Shown: positions 42,047-52,673 of the stretch, in pieces | How positions within the stretch are numbered: the stretch's first letter is position 1 | Layout: each line of letters opens with the position of its first letter | Assembly: GCA_963789165.1 (NCBI GenBank) | Contig: CAWBJP010000007.1 | Location: 604,365-668,364, forward strand | From: CAWBJP01 sp963789165 | GTDB taxonomy: Bacteria > Actinomycetota > Acidimicrobiia > IMCC26256 > BP-133 | Reading direction: 5' to 3' | Length of the DNA: 64,000 bases | Position numbers and translations under genes: made by a program | Notes under the pieces: generated by a model | Told to the model about the DNA's origin: nothing | Databases searched by the model: none | The model's input: only the letters and a program-made list of their open reading frames with translations

Positions 42047-43057
42047 ATGGCGACCACCATGCTGCCCTCCCCCGAGCTGCTGCCCGACGTTCTCCCCACC
42101 GACCGGCTCCGGAAAAACGGCATCGCCCGGCCCGAGGTGCGGGCCGAACTGCGGCGCATCCCCAACGCCCGCAACGCCTTCACCGTCGTGGCCGCCCTGG
42201 CCCAGTCGGCCGGGGTGGTCATCTGGGCGGGCTGGACAGGCACGTGGTGGTCCTACCTCCTCGCCTTCCTGGTCATGGGCCGGGGGCACTGCCAGATCAA
42301 CATCCTGGGCCACGAGGCGGCCCACAAGCTGCTTTTCACCAACCGGTTCGCCAACGACGCCGCCGGCCGTTGGCTCTGCGCCTACCCCGGGCTCCAGGGC
42401 ATGCTCAGCTACCGCCGGGCCCACCTGGCCCACCACCGCGACGAGATGGGCCCCGAGGAGCCCGACTTCGGCCTCTACGAGGGCTACCCCATCTCCCCCG
42501 ACTCGTTGCGGCGCAAGCTCACCCGCGACCTGCTGTTCATCTCCGGCTACAAGAACCTGCGGGCCCTGGGGAAGGCGGCCCGCCGGCCCGGGGCCGTCAG
42601 CCGGGAGGCCCGCCAGGTCATCGCCGTCCAGCTGGTCATGTTCGCCGCCGCCGTGGCCTGGGGGAAGCCGTTGCTCTACCCGGTGTGCTGGCTGGCGCCG
42701 TGGATGAGCACCTGGAAGGTGTCCAACCGGCTCCGGGCCATCGCCGAGCACGGCGGGATGGCCCGCTCCGACGACCGGCGGGAGACGACCCACGTCATCC
42801 GCCAGAGCCTCCTGGCCCGCTTCCTGTTCGTGCCCTACAACACGGGCTGGCACCTGGCCCATCACGTCGACATCGCCGTGCCCTTCCGCCACCTGCCCGC
42901 CTTCCACGCGGAGCTGGTCGCCTCCGGGTGGCTGGTGCCCGAGATCGAGTACTCCAGCTACCGGGCCCTGTGGCGCAAGCTGTCGTCCGGCGAGCGCCGG
43001 ATCCGGCCCACCCGCGGGGAGCGGGCCGAGGCCACCAGCAGCTTCCTGCCGGCCTAG
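42047..43057 (+). CDS. Membrane fatty acid desaturase
   Basis: 336 residues, ATG 42047. Three histidine boxes of the non-haem di-iron desaturase/hydroxylase family: 'HEAAH' (89-93), 'HLAHH' (126-130) and 'HLAHH' (269-273). Hydrophobic spans: 'AFTVVAALAQSAGVVIWAG', 'WWSYLLAFLVMG' and 'VIAVQLVMFAAAVAWG'. Inserts a double bond or hydroxyl in an acyl chain, or acts on a carotenoid; the substrate is not evident. A strong hairpin follows the stop. Confidence 0.88.
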   Translation: MATTMLPSPELLPDVLPTDRLRKNGIARPEVRAELRRIPNARNAFTVVAALAQSAGVVIWAGWTGTWWSYLLAFLVMGRGHCQINILGHEAAHKLLFTNRFANDAAGRWLCAYPGLQGMLSYRRAHLAHHRDEMGPEEPDFGLYEGYPISPDSLRRKLTRDLLFISGYKNLRALGKAARRPGAVSREARQVIAVQLVMFAAAVAWGKPLLYPVCWLAPWMSTWKVSNRLRAIAEHGGMARSDDRRETTHVIRQSLLARFLFVPYNTGWHLAHHVDIAVPFRHLPAFHAELVASGWLVPEIEYSSYRALWRKLSSGERRIRPTRGERAEATSSFLPA

Positions 43058-43063
43058 TACCCC

Positions 43064-43112
43064 GAGGTGATTGCGATCGGTATGGCGTCGCCACGTCGAT
43101 CGCGATCACCTC
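43064..43112 (+). terminator. Strong hairpin after the desaturase gene
   Basis: GAGGTGATTGCGATCG (43064-43079) pairs with CGATCGCGATCACCTC (43097-43112), 15 of 16 matching, and the loop contains a second small stem GGCG/CGCC. It begins 7 bases after the desaturase stop and ends 75 bases before the P450. Terminator is most likely; there is no clear T-run. Confidence 0.5.
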
Positions 43113-43186
43113 GACACCGCGGTGGCGGCGGAAGAAACCGGTGGAGGTGGAGTGCGGGGCCGGAGTCTGCTGGAATCGGGTCAGTC

Positions 43187-44407
43187 ATGGGGTGCCCCGT
43201 CTTCGATCCGTTTGCGCCCGAGTACCAGGCCGACCCGTATCCGATCTACGCCGCCCTGCGGGCGGAGGCGGCCGTCCGCTACGAGCCGCAGCTCGACCAC
43301 TGGGTGGTGAGCCGTCACGCCGACGTGCGGGCCGTCCTGGCCGACCCGGCCACCTACTCGGCCCGCAACGCCGTGACGCCGCTCCTGCGCTTCTCCGACG
43401 AGCAGGTTCAGCTGCTGCGGGACGGCGGGTTCACCGTCCCGCCCCTCCTCGTCAACCTGGACCCGCCCGACCATGCCCGGGCCCGCCGGATGACGAGCCG
43501 GGCCTTCACACCCCGGCGCCTCAGCGGCATGGAGCCCGTCATCCGGAAGCTGGCCGAGGACCACGTCGACCGCTTCCCCCCGGGCGGCCCCGTCGACGCC
43601 GTGGCCGGGCTGGCCTACGACCTGCCCGCCCAGGTGCTCTTCGTGCTGCTGGGCATCCCCGAGGAGGACGTCCCCCGGATCAAGCGCTGGGCCGACGACC
43701 GCCTGGTGCTCATCTGGGGCCGGCCCGGACCCGAGAAGCAGACCGAGCTGACCCGGCGCACCGTCGAGTTCTGGCACTACTGCCAGGAGCTGGTGCAGGC
43801 CCGCCTGGTCGACCCCGGCGACGACCTGCCCAGCGAGCTCCTCACCGATGCCGGGACACCCGAGCCCCTCACCCACAACGAGGTCGCCACCGTCGTCTTC
43901 GGCCTGCTGCTGGCCGGCCACGAGACCACCACCAACCTGATCGGCAACACCCTGTGGCGGGTCCTCATGGTGCCGGGCCTGTGGGACCGCCTGCGGGCCG
44001 ACCCGCACCTCATCCCCAACGCCGTCGAGGAGGTCCTCCGGCTGGAGTCCTCGGTGCCCATCTGGCGGCGGGTCACCACCCGCCCCGTGGAGCTGGGCGG
44101 CGTCGAGCTGCCCGCCGGCGCCCGCCTCCTCATCCTGTTGGGATCGGCGAACCACGACGAGACCGTCTTCGACCGCCCCCACGAGCTCGACCTCGACCGG
44201 GCCAACGCCCGCGAGCACCTCTCTTTCGGCTTCGGCATCCACTTCTGCCTCGGCGCCGCCCTGGCCCGCATGGAGGTACGCACGGCGCTGGAGGTCCTGT
44301 CCGAACGGCTCCCGGGGCTGCGGCTCACGCAACCCCAGGAGGTCGAGTTCCCGGCCAACCTGTCGTTCCGGGGTCCGAGCCGCCTGATGATCGAGTGGGA
44401 CGCCTGA
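43187..44407 (+). CDS. Cytochrome P450
   Basis: 406 residues from ATG 43187 ('MGCPVFDPFAPEYQADPYPI'). I-helix 'FGLLLAGHETTTNLIG' with the acid/threonine pair, K-helix ExxR in 'EEVLRLES', and the haem loop 'LSFGFGIHFCLGAALAR' with ligand Cys354. Soluble, no fused reductase, so it needs a ferredoxin partner not seen nearby. Clade is the broad bacterial CYP107/CYP125-like group; the substrate (fatty acid, sterol or terpene) cannot be fixed. Confidence 0.93.
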   Translation: MGCPVFDPFAPEYQADPYPIYAALRAEAAVRYEPQLDHWVVSRHADVRAVLADPATYSARNAVTPLLRFSDEQVQLLRDGGFTVPPLLVNLDPPDHARARRMTSRAFTPRRLSGMEPVIRKLAEDHVDRFPPGGPVDAVAGLAYDLPAQVLFVLLGIPEEDVPRIKRWADDRLVLIWGRPGPEKQTELTRRTVEFWHYCQELVQARLVDPGDDLPSELLTDAGTPEPLTHNEVATVVFGLLLAGHETTTNLIGNTLWRVLMVPGLWDRLRADPHLIPNAVEEVLRLESSVPIWRRVTTRPVELGGVELPAGARLLILLGSANHDETVFDRPHELDLDRANAREHLSFGFGIHFCLGAALARMEVRTALEVLSERLPGLRLTQPQEVEFPANLSFRGPSRLMIEWDA

Positions 44408-44439
44408 GGGCCGGCCACCCCCCTCAGGTCTGGCCCAGC

Positions 44440-45357
44440 TCAGCTCTGCGCCAGCTCACCCAGCAGCCTGATCGTCGCCTCCCGCTCGGGGGCGGAGCCG
44501 AAGGGTCCACCCAGGAAGCCGGTCGCACCGGCGTTGAGGAGGCTCCGGATCTGCGTCGCCACGGACTCCTCGTCGCCGACGATGGCCACGTCAGCGGGGC
44601 CTTCCGCCTTCTCCTCGTCGAGCACCCGCCGGTAGGAGGGGAGCATGCCGTACATGGCGAACGTACGGGCGGCCCGCTCCCGGGCGGCGTCGACGTCGGC
44701 GGTCACGGAGACCGGCAGGCCAACCACCACCTGGGGATCGGGACGACCGGCGGCTGCCGTCGCTTCCCGCAGGGCCGGGGCGATGCGGTCTTCGATCACC
44801 GACCGCCCCGCCATCCATGTGATGGTGCCCTCCGAGAGCTCGCCCGCCACCCGGATCATGGCCGGCCCGAGGGCGGCGACCAGGATGGGGAAGGGGGTGG
44901 CGCCGGGAACCCGGATCGGGCCCATCATCGTGTTGGCCCGCACGGTCTCCCCGGTGAAGTCGATGGTGCCCTCGTGCACGACGGCGCGCAGCACGGTGAG
45001 GTACTCCCGCATGTGCAGGGCCGGACGGTCGAAGGGGATCCCCATCATTCCCTCGATGACGATCTGGTGCGACAGGCCGACGCCGAGGATGAGCCGTCCA
45101 CCGGCGAGGGCCTGGGTGGTGAGTGCCTGGCTGGCCAGGACCAGGGGATGCCGGGGTGGGGTGGGGACGACCCCGGTGCCGAGGGCGATGCCGGGCACCT
45201 CCCGGCCCGCCACGGCCATGACCGTAAGGGCGTCGATCTCGAGCAGCTGGGGGAACCAGGCGGTCCGCAGGCCGGCGGCAGCGAGGGAGCGGACCTGGTT
45301 GACGATCCCGTCCAGGCCGGCCTTGTCCCCGATGTTGACCATGGCGCCGATCTCCAC
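44440..45357 (-). CDS. LLM-class (F420-dependent-type) oxidoreductase
   Basis: 305 residues, GTG 45357. TIM-barrel luciferase-like family: 'LAAAGLRTAWFPQLLEIDAL', 'GIALGTGVVPTPPRHPLVLA', 'RLILGVGLSHQIVIEGMMG', 'REYLTVLRAVVHEGTIDFTG', 'PFPILVAALGPAMIRVAGEL'. In actinobacteria such proteins mostly use coenzyme F420, which fits the FrhB-type gene at 58 kb. Hydride transfer to or from an unknown substrate. Convergent with the P450 (33-bp gap) and divergent from the dehydrogenase operon. Confidence 0.88.
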   Translation of the reverse strand: MEIGAMVNIGDKAGLDGIVNQVRSLAAAGLRTAWFPQLLEIDALTVMAVAGREVPGIALGTGVVPTPPRHPLVLASQALTTQALAGGRLILGVGLSHQIVIEGMMGIPFDRPALHMREYLTVLRAVVHEGTIDFTGETVRANTMMGPIRVPGATPFPILVAALGPAMIRVAGELSEGTITWMAGRSVIEDRIAPALREATAAAGRPDPQVVVGLPVSVTADVDAARERAARTFAMYGMLPSYRRVLDEEKAEGPADVAIVGDEESVATQIRSLLNAGATGFLGGPFGSAPEREATIRLLGELAQS

Positions 45358-45424
45358 GCTGGTGCCTCCTCCTAGGCTCAGGACAGACTACGTACGTCCC
45401 ATCGCCCATCGCGAGGTGAGCGCC

Positions 45425-46576
45425 GTGACCGTCAACCTCCGCCCCGTGCCCGACCACACGCCGGCCCCCGGGCCGTCGCTCGACGAGTTGAGTGCCACCG
45501 GCGAGCTCTACCGAGTGCTCGCCGACGACGGCGCTGATCTGGTCGGCCCGGCGCCGGGGCTGCCCGACGCCGACGTGGTGGCCATGCTCGACGAGATGGT
45601 CAAGGCCCGGGCGGCCAGCGACCGGCTCTTCGCCCTCCAGCGCCAAGGGCGGGGCGGAACCCACGCCCCGATCCACGGCCAGGAGGCCGTGGTGGTGGGC
45701 ACCGTCGCCGCCCTCGACCCGGCCTGGGACTGGGTGCTGCCCCAGTACCGGGAGCCCGTGGCCCTGGGCCGCTACGGGCCCGAGATCTTCGAGCGGTTCT
45801 GCCTCTACCAGCGGGGCCATCCCGAGGGCGGCCACATCCCCGCCCCCATCCGGGTCTTCCCCGTCCAGATCTCGCTCGCCGCCCAGGTCCCCCACGCGCT
45901 GGGTCTGGCCTGGGCCATGCAGCTCAAGGGCGATCCCGGTGTGGCCTGCGTCTTCTTCGGCGACGGGGCCAGCTCGGAGGGCGACTTCTACGAGGCGGCC
46001 AACTTCGCCGGGGTGCTCAAGGCTCCGGTCGTCTTCTGCTGCGTCAACAACGCGTGGGCCATCTCCACCCCCCTGTCCCAGCAGACGGCGGCGGAGTCGT
46101 TGGCCGCCAAGGCCGGGGCCTTCGGCTTCCCCGGCGTGCGGGTGGACGGCAACGACGCCCTGGCCGTGTACGCCGTCACCGCCGCGGCCCGGGCTCGGGC
46201 CCTGGCGGGCGACGGGCCCACCCTGATCGAGGCCGTCACCTACCGGATGGGACCCCACACCACGGCCGACGACCCCAAGCGCTACGTGCCCGCCGAGGAG
46301 CGGGCCGCCTGGGAGGGCCGCGATCCCATCGCCCGCCTGCGGTCTTACCTGGAGGGCCGGGGCCTGTGGGACGGCGCCCGCCAGGCCGCCGCGGAGGCGG
46401 CCGCCACCACCACCATCGACGCGGCCTGGGACAAGGCCGAGGCGGCCACGGTCGACCCCACCGCCTTCTTCGACCACGTCTACGCCACCCCGACGCCCCG
46501 CATGCAGCGCCAGCGGGCCGAGCTGGACGAGCGGCTGGCCGGGAACGAGCCCGGCACCGGAAAGCCCGAGGGCTGA
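45425..46576 (+). CDS. 2-oxoacid dehydrogenase E1 alpha subunit
   Basis: GTG 45425 chosen as the start since the frame upstream is shadow; 383 residues. Thiamine diphosphate motif 'FGDGASSEGDFYEAANFAGV' continuing to 'FCCVNNAWAIS' (GDG...NN). Also 'QRQGRGGTHAPIHGQEA' and 'TYRMGPHTTADDP' (phosphorylation-loop region of the family). With the beta subunit it decarboxylates pyruvate or a branched 2-oxoacid and reductively acylates the lipoyl group of E2. The separate alpha and beta genes favour the branched-chain/acetoin-type complex. Confidence 0.92.
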   Translation: MTVNLRPVPDHTPAPGPSLDELSATGELYRVLADDGADLVGPAPGLPDADVVAMLDEMVKARAASDRLFALQRQGRGGTHAPIHGQEAVVVGTVAALDPAWDWVLPQYREPVALGRYGPEIFERFCLYQRGHPEGGHIPAPIRVFPVQISLAAQVPHALGLAWAMQLKGDPGVACVFFGDGASSEGDFYEAANFAGVLKAPVVFCCVNNAWAISTPLSQQTAAESLAAKAGAFGFPGVRVDGNDALAVYAVTAAARARALAGDGPTLIEAVTYRMGPHTTADDPKRYVPAEERAAWEGRDPIARLRSYLEGRGLWDGARQAAAEAAATTTIDAAWDKAEAATVDPTAFFDHVYATPTPRMQRQRAELDERLAGNEPGTGKPEG

Positions 46577-46579
46577 GCC

Positions 46580-47566
46580 ATGGCCGTCATGACCATGGTG
46601 GAAGCCATCAACCAGACGCTCCACGAGGAGATGGACCGGGACGGCCGGGTGCTGGTCTTCGGCCAGGACGTGGCCCGCAACGGCGGGGTGTTCCGGGCCA
46701 CCGAGGGGCTCCTGGACCGCTTCGGCGCCAGCCGGGTGGTCGACACCCCGCTGGCCGAAGGGGTGATCATCGGCACCGCCGTGGGCCTGGCCGCCGAAGG
46801 CATGGTGCCGGTACCCGAGATCCAGTTCCTCGGCTTCTCCTGGCAGGCCTTCCACCAGCTGGCCGGGCAGCTGGCCCGGCTGCGCTACCGCAGCCACGGT
46901 CGCTTCGATGCGCCGGTCACGGTGCGGGCCCCGTTCGGGGGCGGGGTACGCACGCCCGAGTTGCACTCCGAGGCACTCGAGGCCCAGTTCGTGCAGTGCC
47001 CCGGCCTCAAGGTGGTCCTGCCCGCCTCCGCCGCCGACGCCAAGGGCCTGCTGGCCTCGGCCATCCGCGACCCCGATCCGGTCATGTTCCTCGAACCGCT
47101 CAAGGGCTACCGGCTCATCAAGGACGAGGTCCCCGAAGGCGAGTACCTGGTGCCCCTGGGCCAGGCCCGGGTCGTGTGTCCCGGCGACGACGTGACCGTC
47201 ATCGCCTGGAGCGCCCAGGTGGCGGTGGCCCGGAAGGCGGCCGGCGTGCTGGCCGCCGAGCACGGCCTGTCCGCCGAGGTCCTCGACCTGCGCTCGCTGG
47301 TGCCGCTCGACATCGAGGCCATCGTCTCGTCGGTGGAACGCACCGGCCGGGCGGTGGTCGTCCAGGAGGCGCCGCTGTCAGCCGGTTTCGCCGCCGAGGT
47401 GGTGGCCACCATCTGCGAGGAGACCTTCTACTCACTGGAGGCGCCTGTCGCCCGGGTGTCGGGCTACGACGTCCCTTATCCGGTGGGGATGCTGGAGGAC
47501 CGCTACGTGCCCGACGTCGACCGGGTGGTCGCCGCCGTCCGCCGGGTCTGCGGCGACGCCCCGTGA
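46580..47566 (+). CDS. 2-oxoacid dehydrogenase E1 beta subunit
   Basis: 328 residues, ATG three bases after the alpha subunit stop. 'MVEAINQTLHEEMDRDGRVL', 'FGQDVARNGGVFRATEGLLD', 'DTPLAEGVIIGTAVGLA', 'VPVPEIQFLGFSWQAFHQLA', 'VRAPFGGGVRTPELHSEALE' and 'VVQEAPLSAGFAAEV' are standard for BkdA2/PdhB. It completes the E1 active site and contacts E2. Overlaps the E2 start by 4 bases. Confidence 0.93.
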   Translation: MAVMTMVEAINQTLHEEMDRDGRVLVFGQDVARNGGVFRATEGLLDRFGASRVVDTPLAEGVIIGTAVGLAAEGMVPVPEIQFLGFSWQAFHQLAGQLARLRYRSHGRFDAPVTVRAPFGGGVRTPELHSEALEAQFVQCPGLKVVLPASAADAKGLLASAIRDPDPVMFLEPLKGYRLIKDEVPEGEYLVPLGQARVVCPGDDVTVIAWSAQVAVARKAAGVLAAEHGLSAEVLDLRSLVPLDIEAIVSSVERTGRAVVVQEAPLSAGFAAEVVATICEETFYSLEAPVARVSGYDVPYPVGMLEDRYVPDVDRVVAAVRRVCGDAP

Positions 47567-48868
47567 CCGCCGCCACCATCGAGTTCCGCTTTCCCGACGT
47601 CGGCGAAGGCCTGGAGGAAGGCGAGATCGTCGCCTGGCGGGTGGCGGCCGGAGACACGGTGAACCGGGACCAGACGCTGGTCGAGGTCCAGACCGACAAG
47701 GCCCTGGTGGAGCTGCCTTCGCCGGTGGCCGGTCGGGTTGTGCGCCTGGCGGCCGAGGCGGGAGAAATCGTCAAGGTGGGCCAGCTGCTCGTCGTCCTGG
47801 AGTCCGGGGCGGCGCTGGGCTCCGCTGCAATCCCGAGGGCGGCCCCGGGAGAGGCGGCGGCCCCGGAAGCCGAGGCAGCCCCGCAAGAGGCGGCGGCCCC
47901 GGTAGCCGAGGCAGCCCCGGTGGCCGGCCGGCCCAAGGCGGCACCGGCGGTCCGGAAGCTGGCCGTGGAACGGGGGGTCGATCTCGCCGCCGTGAAGGGA
48001 ACCGGACCTGGCGGGCGCATCCTCGCCACGGACGTCGAGGCGCTCGCCGCCGGGAATGGCGCCACCGCTCCGACAGGCGACGGCGATTCCACCTGGGCTG
48101 AAGCCAACATGGCGGGCCTGAACCACGTCGCCGAAGCGGTGGTGGCCGGGCGGCGGCCGCTGCGGGGGATCCGGCGGGTCACGGCCGAGACCATGTCCCG
48201 CTCGTGGTCGGAGATCCCCCACATCACGGCCATGGACGAACTCGACGCCACCGGCCTGCTCGACGCCCGGCGCCGCCTGGCCGAGACCGCCCCGGGGTAT
48301 GGGGAGTCCCCAGAGCGACAGCAGTGAGATCACGCTGGCCGTCCTGTTCGTGGCCGCCGTGGCCCGGGCGCTCCGGCGCCACCCGCTCATGAACGCCTCG
48401 CTGGACATGGAGGCGGGCGAGATCGTCGTCCACGAGGGATGCCACATCGGCCTGGCCGTCGCCACCGATGCCGGCCTGCTCGTTCCCGTCGTGCGTGACG
48501 CCGACGGCCGGACCCTGCCCGACCTGGCCGCCGAGATCGGACGCCTCACCAGTGCCGCCCGCCAGGGCAAGGCCGACCTGGCCGACCTGCGGGGCGGCAC
48601 GTTCACCGTCACCAACTACGGCAGCCTCGGCGGCCGCTTCGCCACCCCGCTCATCCGCCCCCCCGAAGCGGGGATCATGGGCTTCGGCGCCATCCGGCCC
48701 CGCCCGTTCGTGGTGGACGGGGCCGTCGTGGCCCGCCCGACGCTCCCGTACTGCTGCTCGGCCGACCACCGCCTCGTCGACGGCGATCTCCTCACCGCCT
48801 TCTCCGAGCACGTCGCCGGCCTGCTGGCCGACCCCGTCCGCCTGCTGGCCGAACTCCTGCTCGGGTAG
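47563..48868 (+). CDS. Dihydrolipoamide acyltransferase E2, one frameshift
   Basis: GTG 47563. Lipoyl domain (1-78) with Lys46 in 'VEVQTDKALVELPSP'; Ala/Pro/Glu linker; E3/E1-binding domain (about 125-165, 'VRKLAVERGVDLAAVKGTGP'); catalytic domain from about 190 ('RGIRRVTAETMSRSWSEIPH'). The frame breaks at 48290-48327 near a CCCCGGGG motif and continues with 'SSEITLAVLFVAAVARALRR' to 'CSADHRLVDGDLL' (catalytic His and Asp) and the stop at 48868. About 434 residues. A +1 error is more likely than loss, since all other subunits are kept. One lipoyl domain only. Confidence 0.88.
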
Positions 48869-48887
48869 CCTGGGGGAGGGGATAAAC

Positions 48888-50307
<1,420 letters not shown>

Positions 50308-50311
<4 letters not shown>

Positions 50312-51357
50312 GCGCCGCCGGCCACCAGGATCTCAGCCATCTGGACGGCGTTGAGGGCGGCCCCCTTGCGGAGGTTGTCGCCCGTCACCCACAGGTCCAG
50401 GTTCCCGGGCCGGGACGGGTCCTCCCGCAGCCGGCCCACCAGCACGGGGTCGATGCCGGCGCCCTCCAGGGCGGTGGGGGCGCCGTCGCCGCCGTCGACC
50501 AGCACCACGCCGGGCGCGCTCGCCAGCAGCTCGGCCGCTTCGGCCTTCGACACCGGCCGGGAGAACTCCAGGTTGGCGGTCATGGCATGGCCCACGAAGA
50601 CGGGGACACGCACGCAGGTGGCGGTGACGGCGATGTCGTCGGCGTGGAGGATCTTGCGGGTCTCGTGCACCAGCTTCCATTCCTCGGACGTGTAGCCCGC
50701 CTCCTTCACCGACCCGGCCAGCGGGATGACGTTGCCGGCGATGGGCTTCGACCACACCTCACCCGGCTCGAGCGGTCCGCCCGCGCCCGCCCGGCGCAGC
50801 GTCTCGGTCTGACCGGCGTATTTGAGCCATTGCTGGTCGAGCTCACCCATGCCCGCCTGGCCCGCGCCCGACACCGACTGGTAGGTCGACACCACCATGC
50901 GGCGCAACCCGGCCGCCCGGTGCAACGGCGCCAGGGCCGTGACCAGGACCATGGTCGTGCAGTTGGGACACGAGGCAATCCCTACCGGCAGGTCGTCCAG
51001 GTCGCCGGGGTTCACCTCGGCCACCACCAGGGGCACCTGGGGATCCATCCGGTAGGCCGCCGAGTTGTCCACCACCCTCGCCCCGGCGGCGGCGGCCTGC
51101 GGGGCCCACTCCAGGGCCAGCGGGTCGTCGACGTCGATGACGACGATGTCGAGCCCGTCGAAACAACCGGGCCGGAGGCCCTGCACCACGATTTCGTCCG
51201 TAGCAAATGGCAACCGGCGCCCCTCCGAGCGGGCCGAGGCGTAGCCCCGCAGCTCGCTCAGCGGGAACTCCCGCTCGGCCAGGATGCGCAGCATCTCGCC
51301 GCCCACCAGGCCGGTGACACCGACCACGCCGAGCCGGACGCCATCCGTCCCGCTCAC
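50308..51357 (-). CDS. asd: Aspartate-semialdehyde dehydrogenase
   Basis: GTG 51357 overlaps the lysC stop (GTGA), giving 349 residues; the frame further upstream lies within lysC. 'GVVGVTGLVGGEMLRILAER' nucleotide site, 'DNSAAYRMDPQVPLVVAEVN', catalytic Cys133 in 'SCPNCTTMVLVTAL', 'TYQSVSGAGQAGMGELD'. Converts aspartyl phosphate to aspartate semialdehyde with NADPH, the step before homoserine, lysine and threonine branches. Feeds the methionine locus at 32-39 kb. Confidence 0.94.
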
Positions 51358-52604
51358 GAGCCCACCTCGGCCAGCCCGAAGATGTCGTGGAGGGCCCGCA
51401 CGGCCCGTTCCACGTCCCCGGAGCGCACCACACACGAGATGCGGATCGACGACGTCGAGATCATCTCGATGTTCACGCTCTCCTTGGCCAGCACCTCGAA
51501 CATGGTCGCCGCCACTCCGGGGTGGGTCTTCATGCCCGCCCCCACCAGGGAGACCCGGGCGATGTCGGAGTCCTGGTCGAAGGCGGTGGCGCCGATCTCG
51601 GGGACGAGCCCCTCGATGACCCGGGCCGCCCGGGTCAGGTCGTCCTTGGGGAGCGTGAAGGAGATGTCGGTGGTGCCCCCCGACGACGTGTTCTGCACGA
51701 TCATGTCGACGTTGACCGCCTCGTCGGCCAGGGCCCGGAACACCCTCGCCGCGATGCCGGGCCGGTCAGGGACGCCGGAGATGGTGACTTTGGCTTCGGA
51801 GGTGTCGTGGGTGACACCGGAGATGATGGCCGCTTCCATGGAACTTTCCTCCCTCACCCAGGTGCCGGGCTCCCAGGTGAAGCTCGAACGGACGTGGACG
51901 GCCACGCCGTGGTTGCGGGCGAACTCGACGGAGCGCAGGGCCAGCACCCGGCCTCCGGTGGCCGCCATGTCCAGCATCTCCTCGTAGGACACCTGCCCGA
52001 GGCGGCGGGCGTCGGGCACGAGTCGGGGATCGGCGGTGTAGACCCCGGCCACGTCGGTGTAGATCTCGCAGGCCGAGGCACCGAGGGCGGCGGCCAGGGC
52101 GACGGCGGTGGTGTCGCTCCCACCCCGGCCCAGCGTGGTCACGTCGAAGGCGGTCGAGACTCCCTGGAAGCCGGCCACGACGACCACGTTGCCGCCGGCC
52201 AGCGCCTCCGTCAGCCGGTGGGCCCGGACCTCGAGGATCTTGGCCTTGCCGTGGGTGGTGTCGGTCACGATCCCGGCCTGGGAGCCGGTGAAGGACACGG
52301 CCGGTACGTCGAGCTCGATCAGGGCCATGCACAGCAGGGACATGGTGATCCGCTCCCCGGCCGTCAGGAGCATGTCGAGCTCCCGCACGGCGGGGACCCG
52401 GGAGACCTCGTGGGCCAGCCGGATCAGCTCGTCGGTGGTCTTCCCCATGGCCGAGACGACGACCACCACGTCGGAACCCTGGCGTCGGGTGCGGGCCACG
52501 TGGTCGGCCACGGCCCGGATGCGGTCGGGGTCGGCGACGGACGTGCCGCCGTACTTTTGGACGACCAGCGGCAGGCCTGCGGGATCAGGAACAAGGGCGG
52601 ACAT
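51354..52604 (-). CDS. lysC: Aspartokinase
   Basis: 416 residues, ATG 52604. Kinase domain: 'VQKYGGTSVADPDRIRAVAD', 'VVVVSAMGKTTDELIRLA', 'TLGRGGSDTTAVALAAALGA' and 'IYTDVAGVYTADPR'. Two ACT domains follow from about 265 ('KVTISGVPDRPGIAARVFRA' and 'RVSLVGAGMKTHPGVAATMF') that sense lysine and threonine. An internal ATG at 51839 (residue 256) has GGGAGG 8 bases before it, so a separate 161-residue regulatory beta subunit is probably also made, as in Corynebacterium and Bacillus. Coupled to asd. Confidence 0.95.
   Translation of the reverse strand: MSALVPDPAGLPLVVQKYGGTSVADPDRIRAVADHVARTRRQGSDVVVVVSAMGKTTDELIRLAHEVSRVPAVRELDMLLTAGERITMSLLCMALIELDVPAVSFTGSQAGIVTDTTHGKAKILEVRAHRLTEALAGGNVVVVAGFQGVSTAFDVTTLGRGGSDTTAVALAAALGASACEIYTDVAGVYTADPRLVPDARRLGQVSYEEMLDMAATGGRVLALRSVEFARNHGVAVHVRSSFTWEPGTWVREESSMEAAIISGVTHDTSEAKVTISGVPDRPGIAARVFRALADEAVNVDMIVQNTSSGGTTDISFTLPKDDLTRAARVIEGLVPEIGATAFDQDSDIARVSLVGAGMKTHPGVAATMFEVLAKESVNIEMISTSSIRISCVVRSGDVERAVRALHDIFGLAEVGS
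51837..51853 (-). promoter_or_regulatory. Internal ribosome site for the aspartokinase beta subunit
   Basis: On the minus strand GGGAGG (51853-51848) is followed after 8 bases by ATG (51839-51837), in frame with lysC and placed just before the first ACT domain. Spacing and strength match a true start. Confidence 0.7.
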
Positions 52605-52673
52605 CGCCCGGTCGAGGCTACCAGCGCCGCCCCGGGGGCAGGCATCGAATTCCCGGGCCTAAGATCACCGGCC

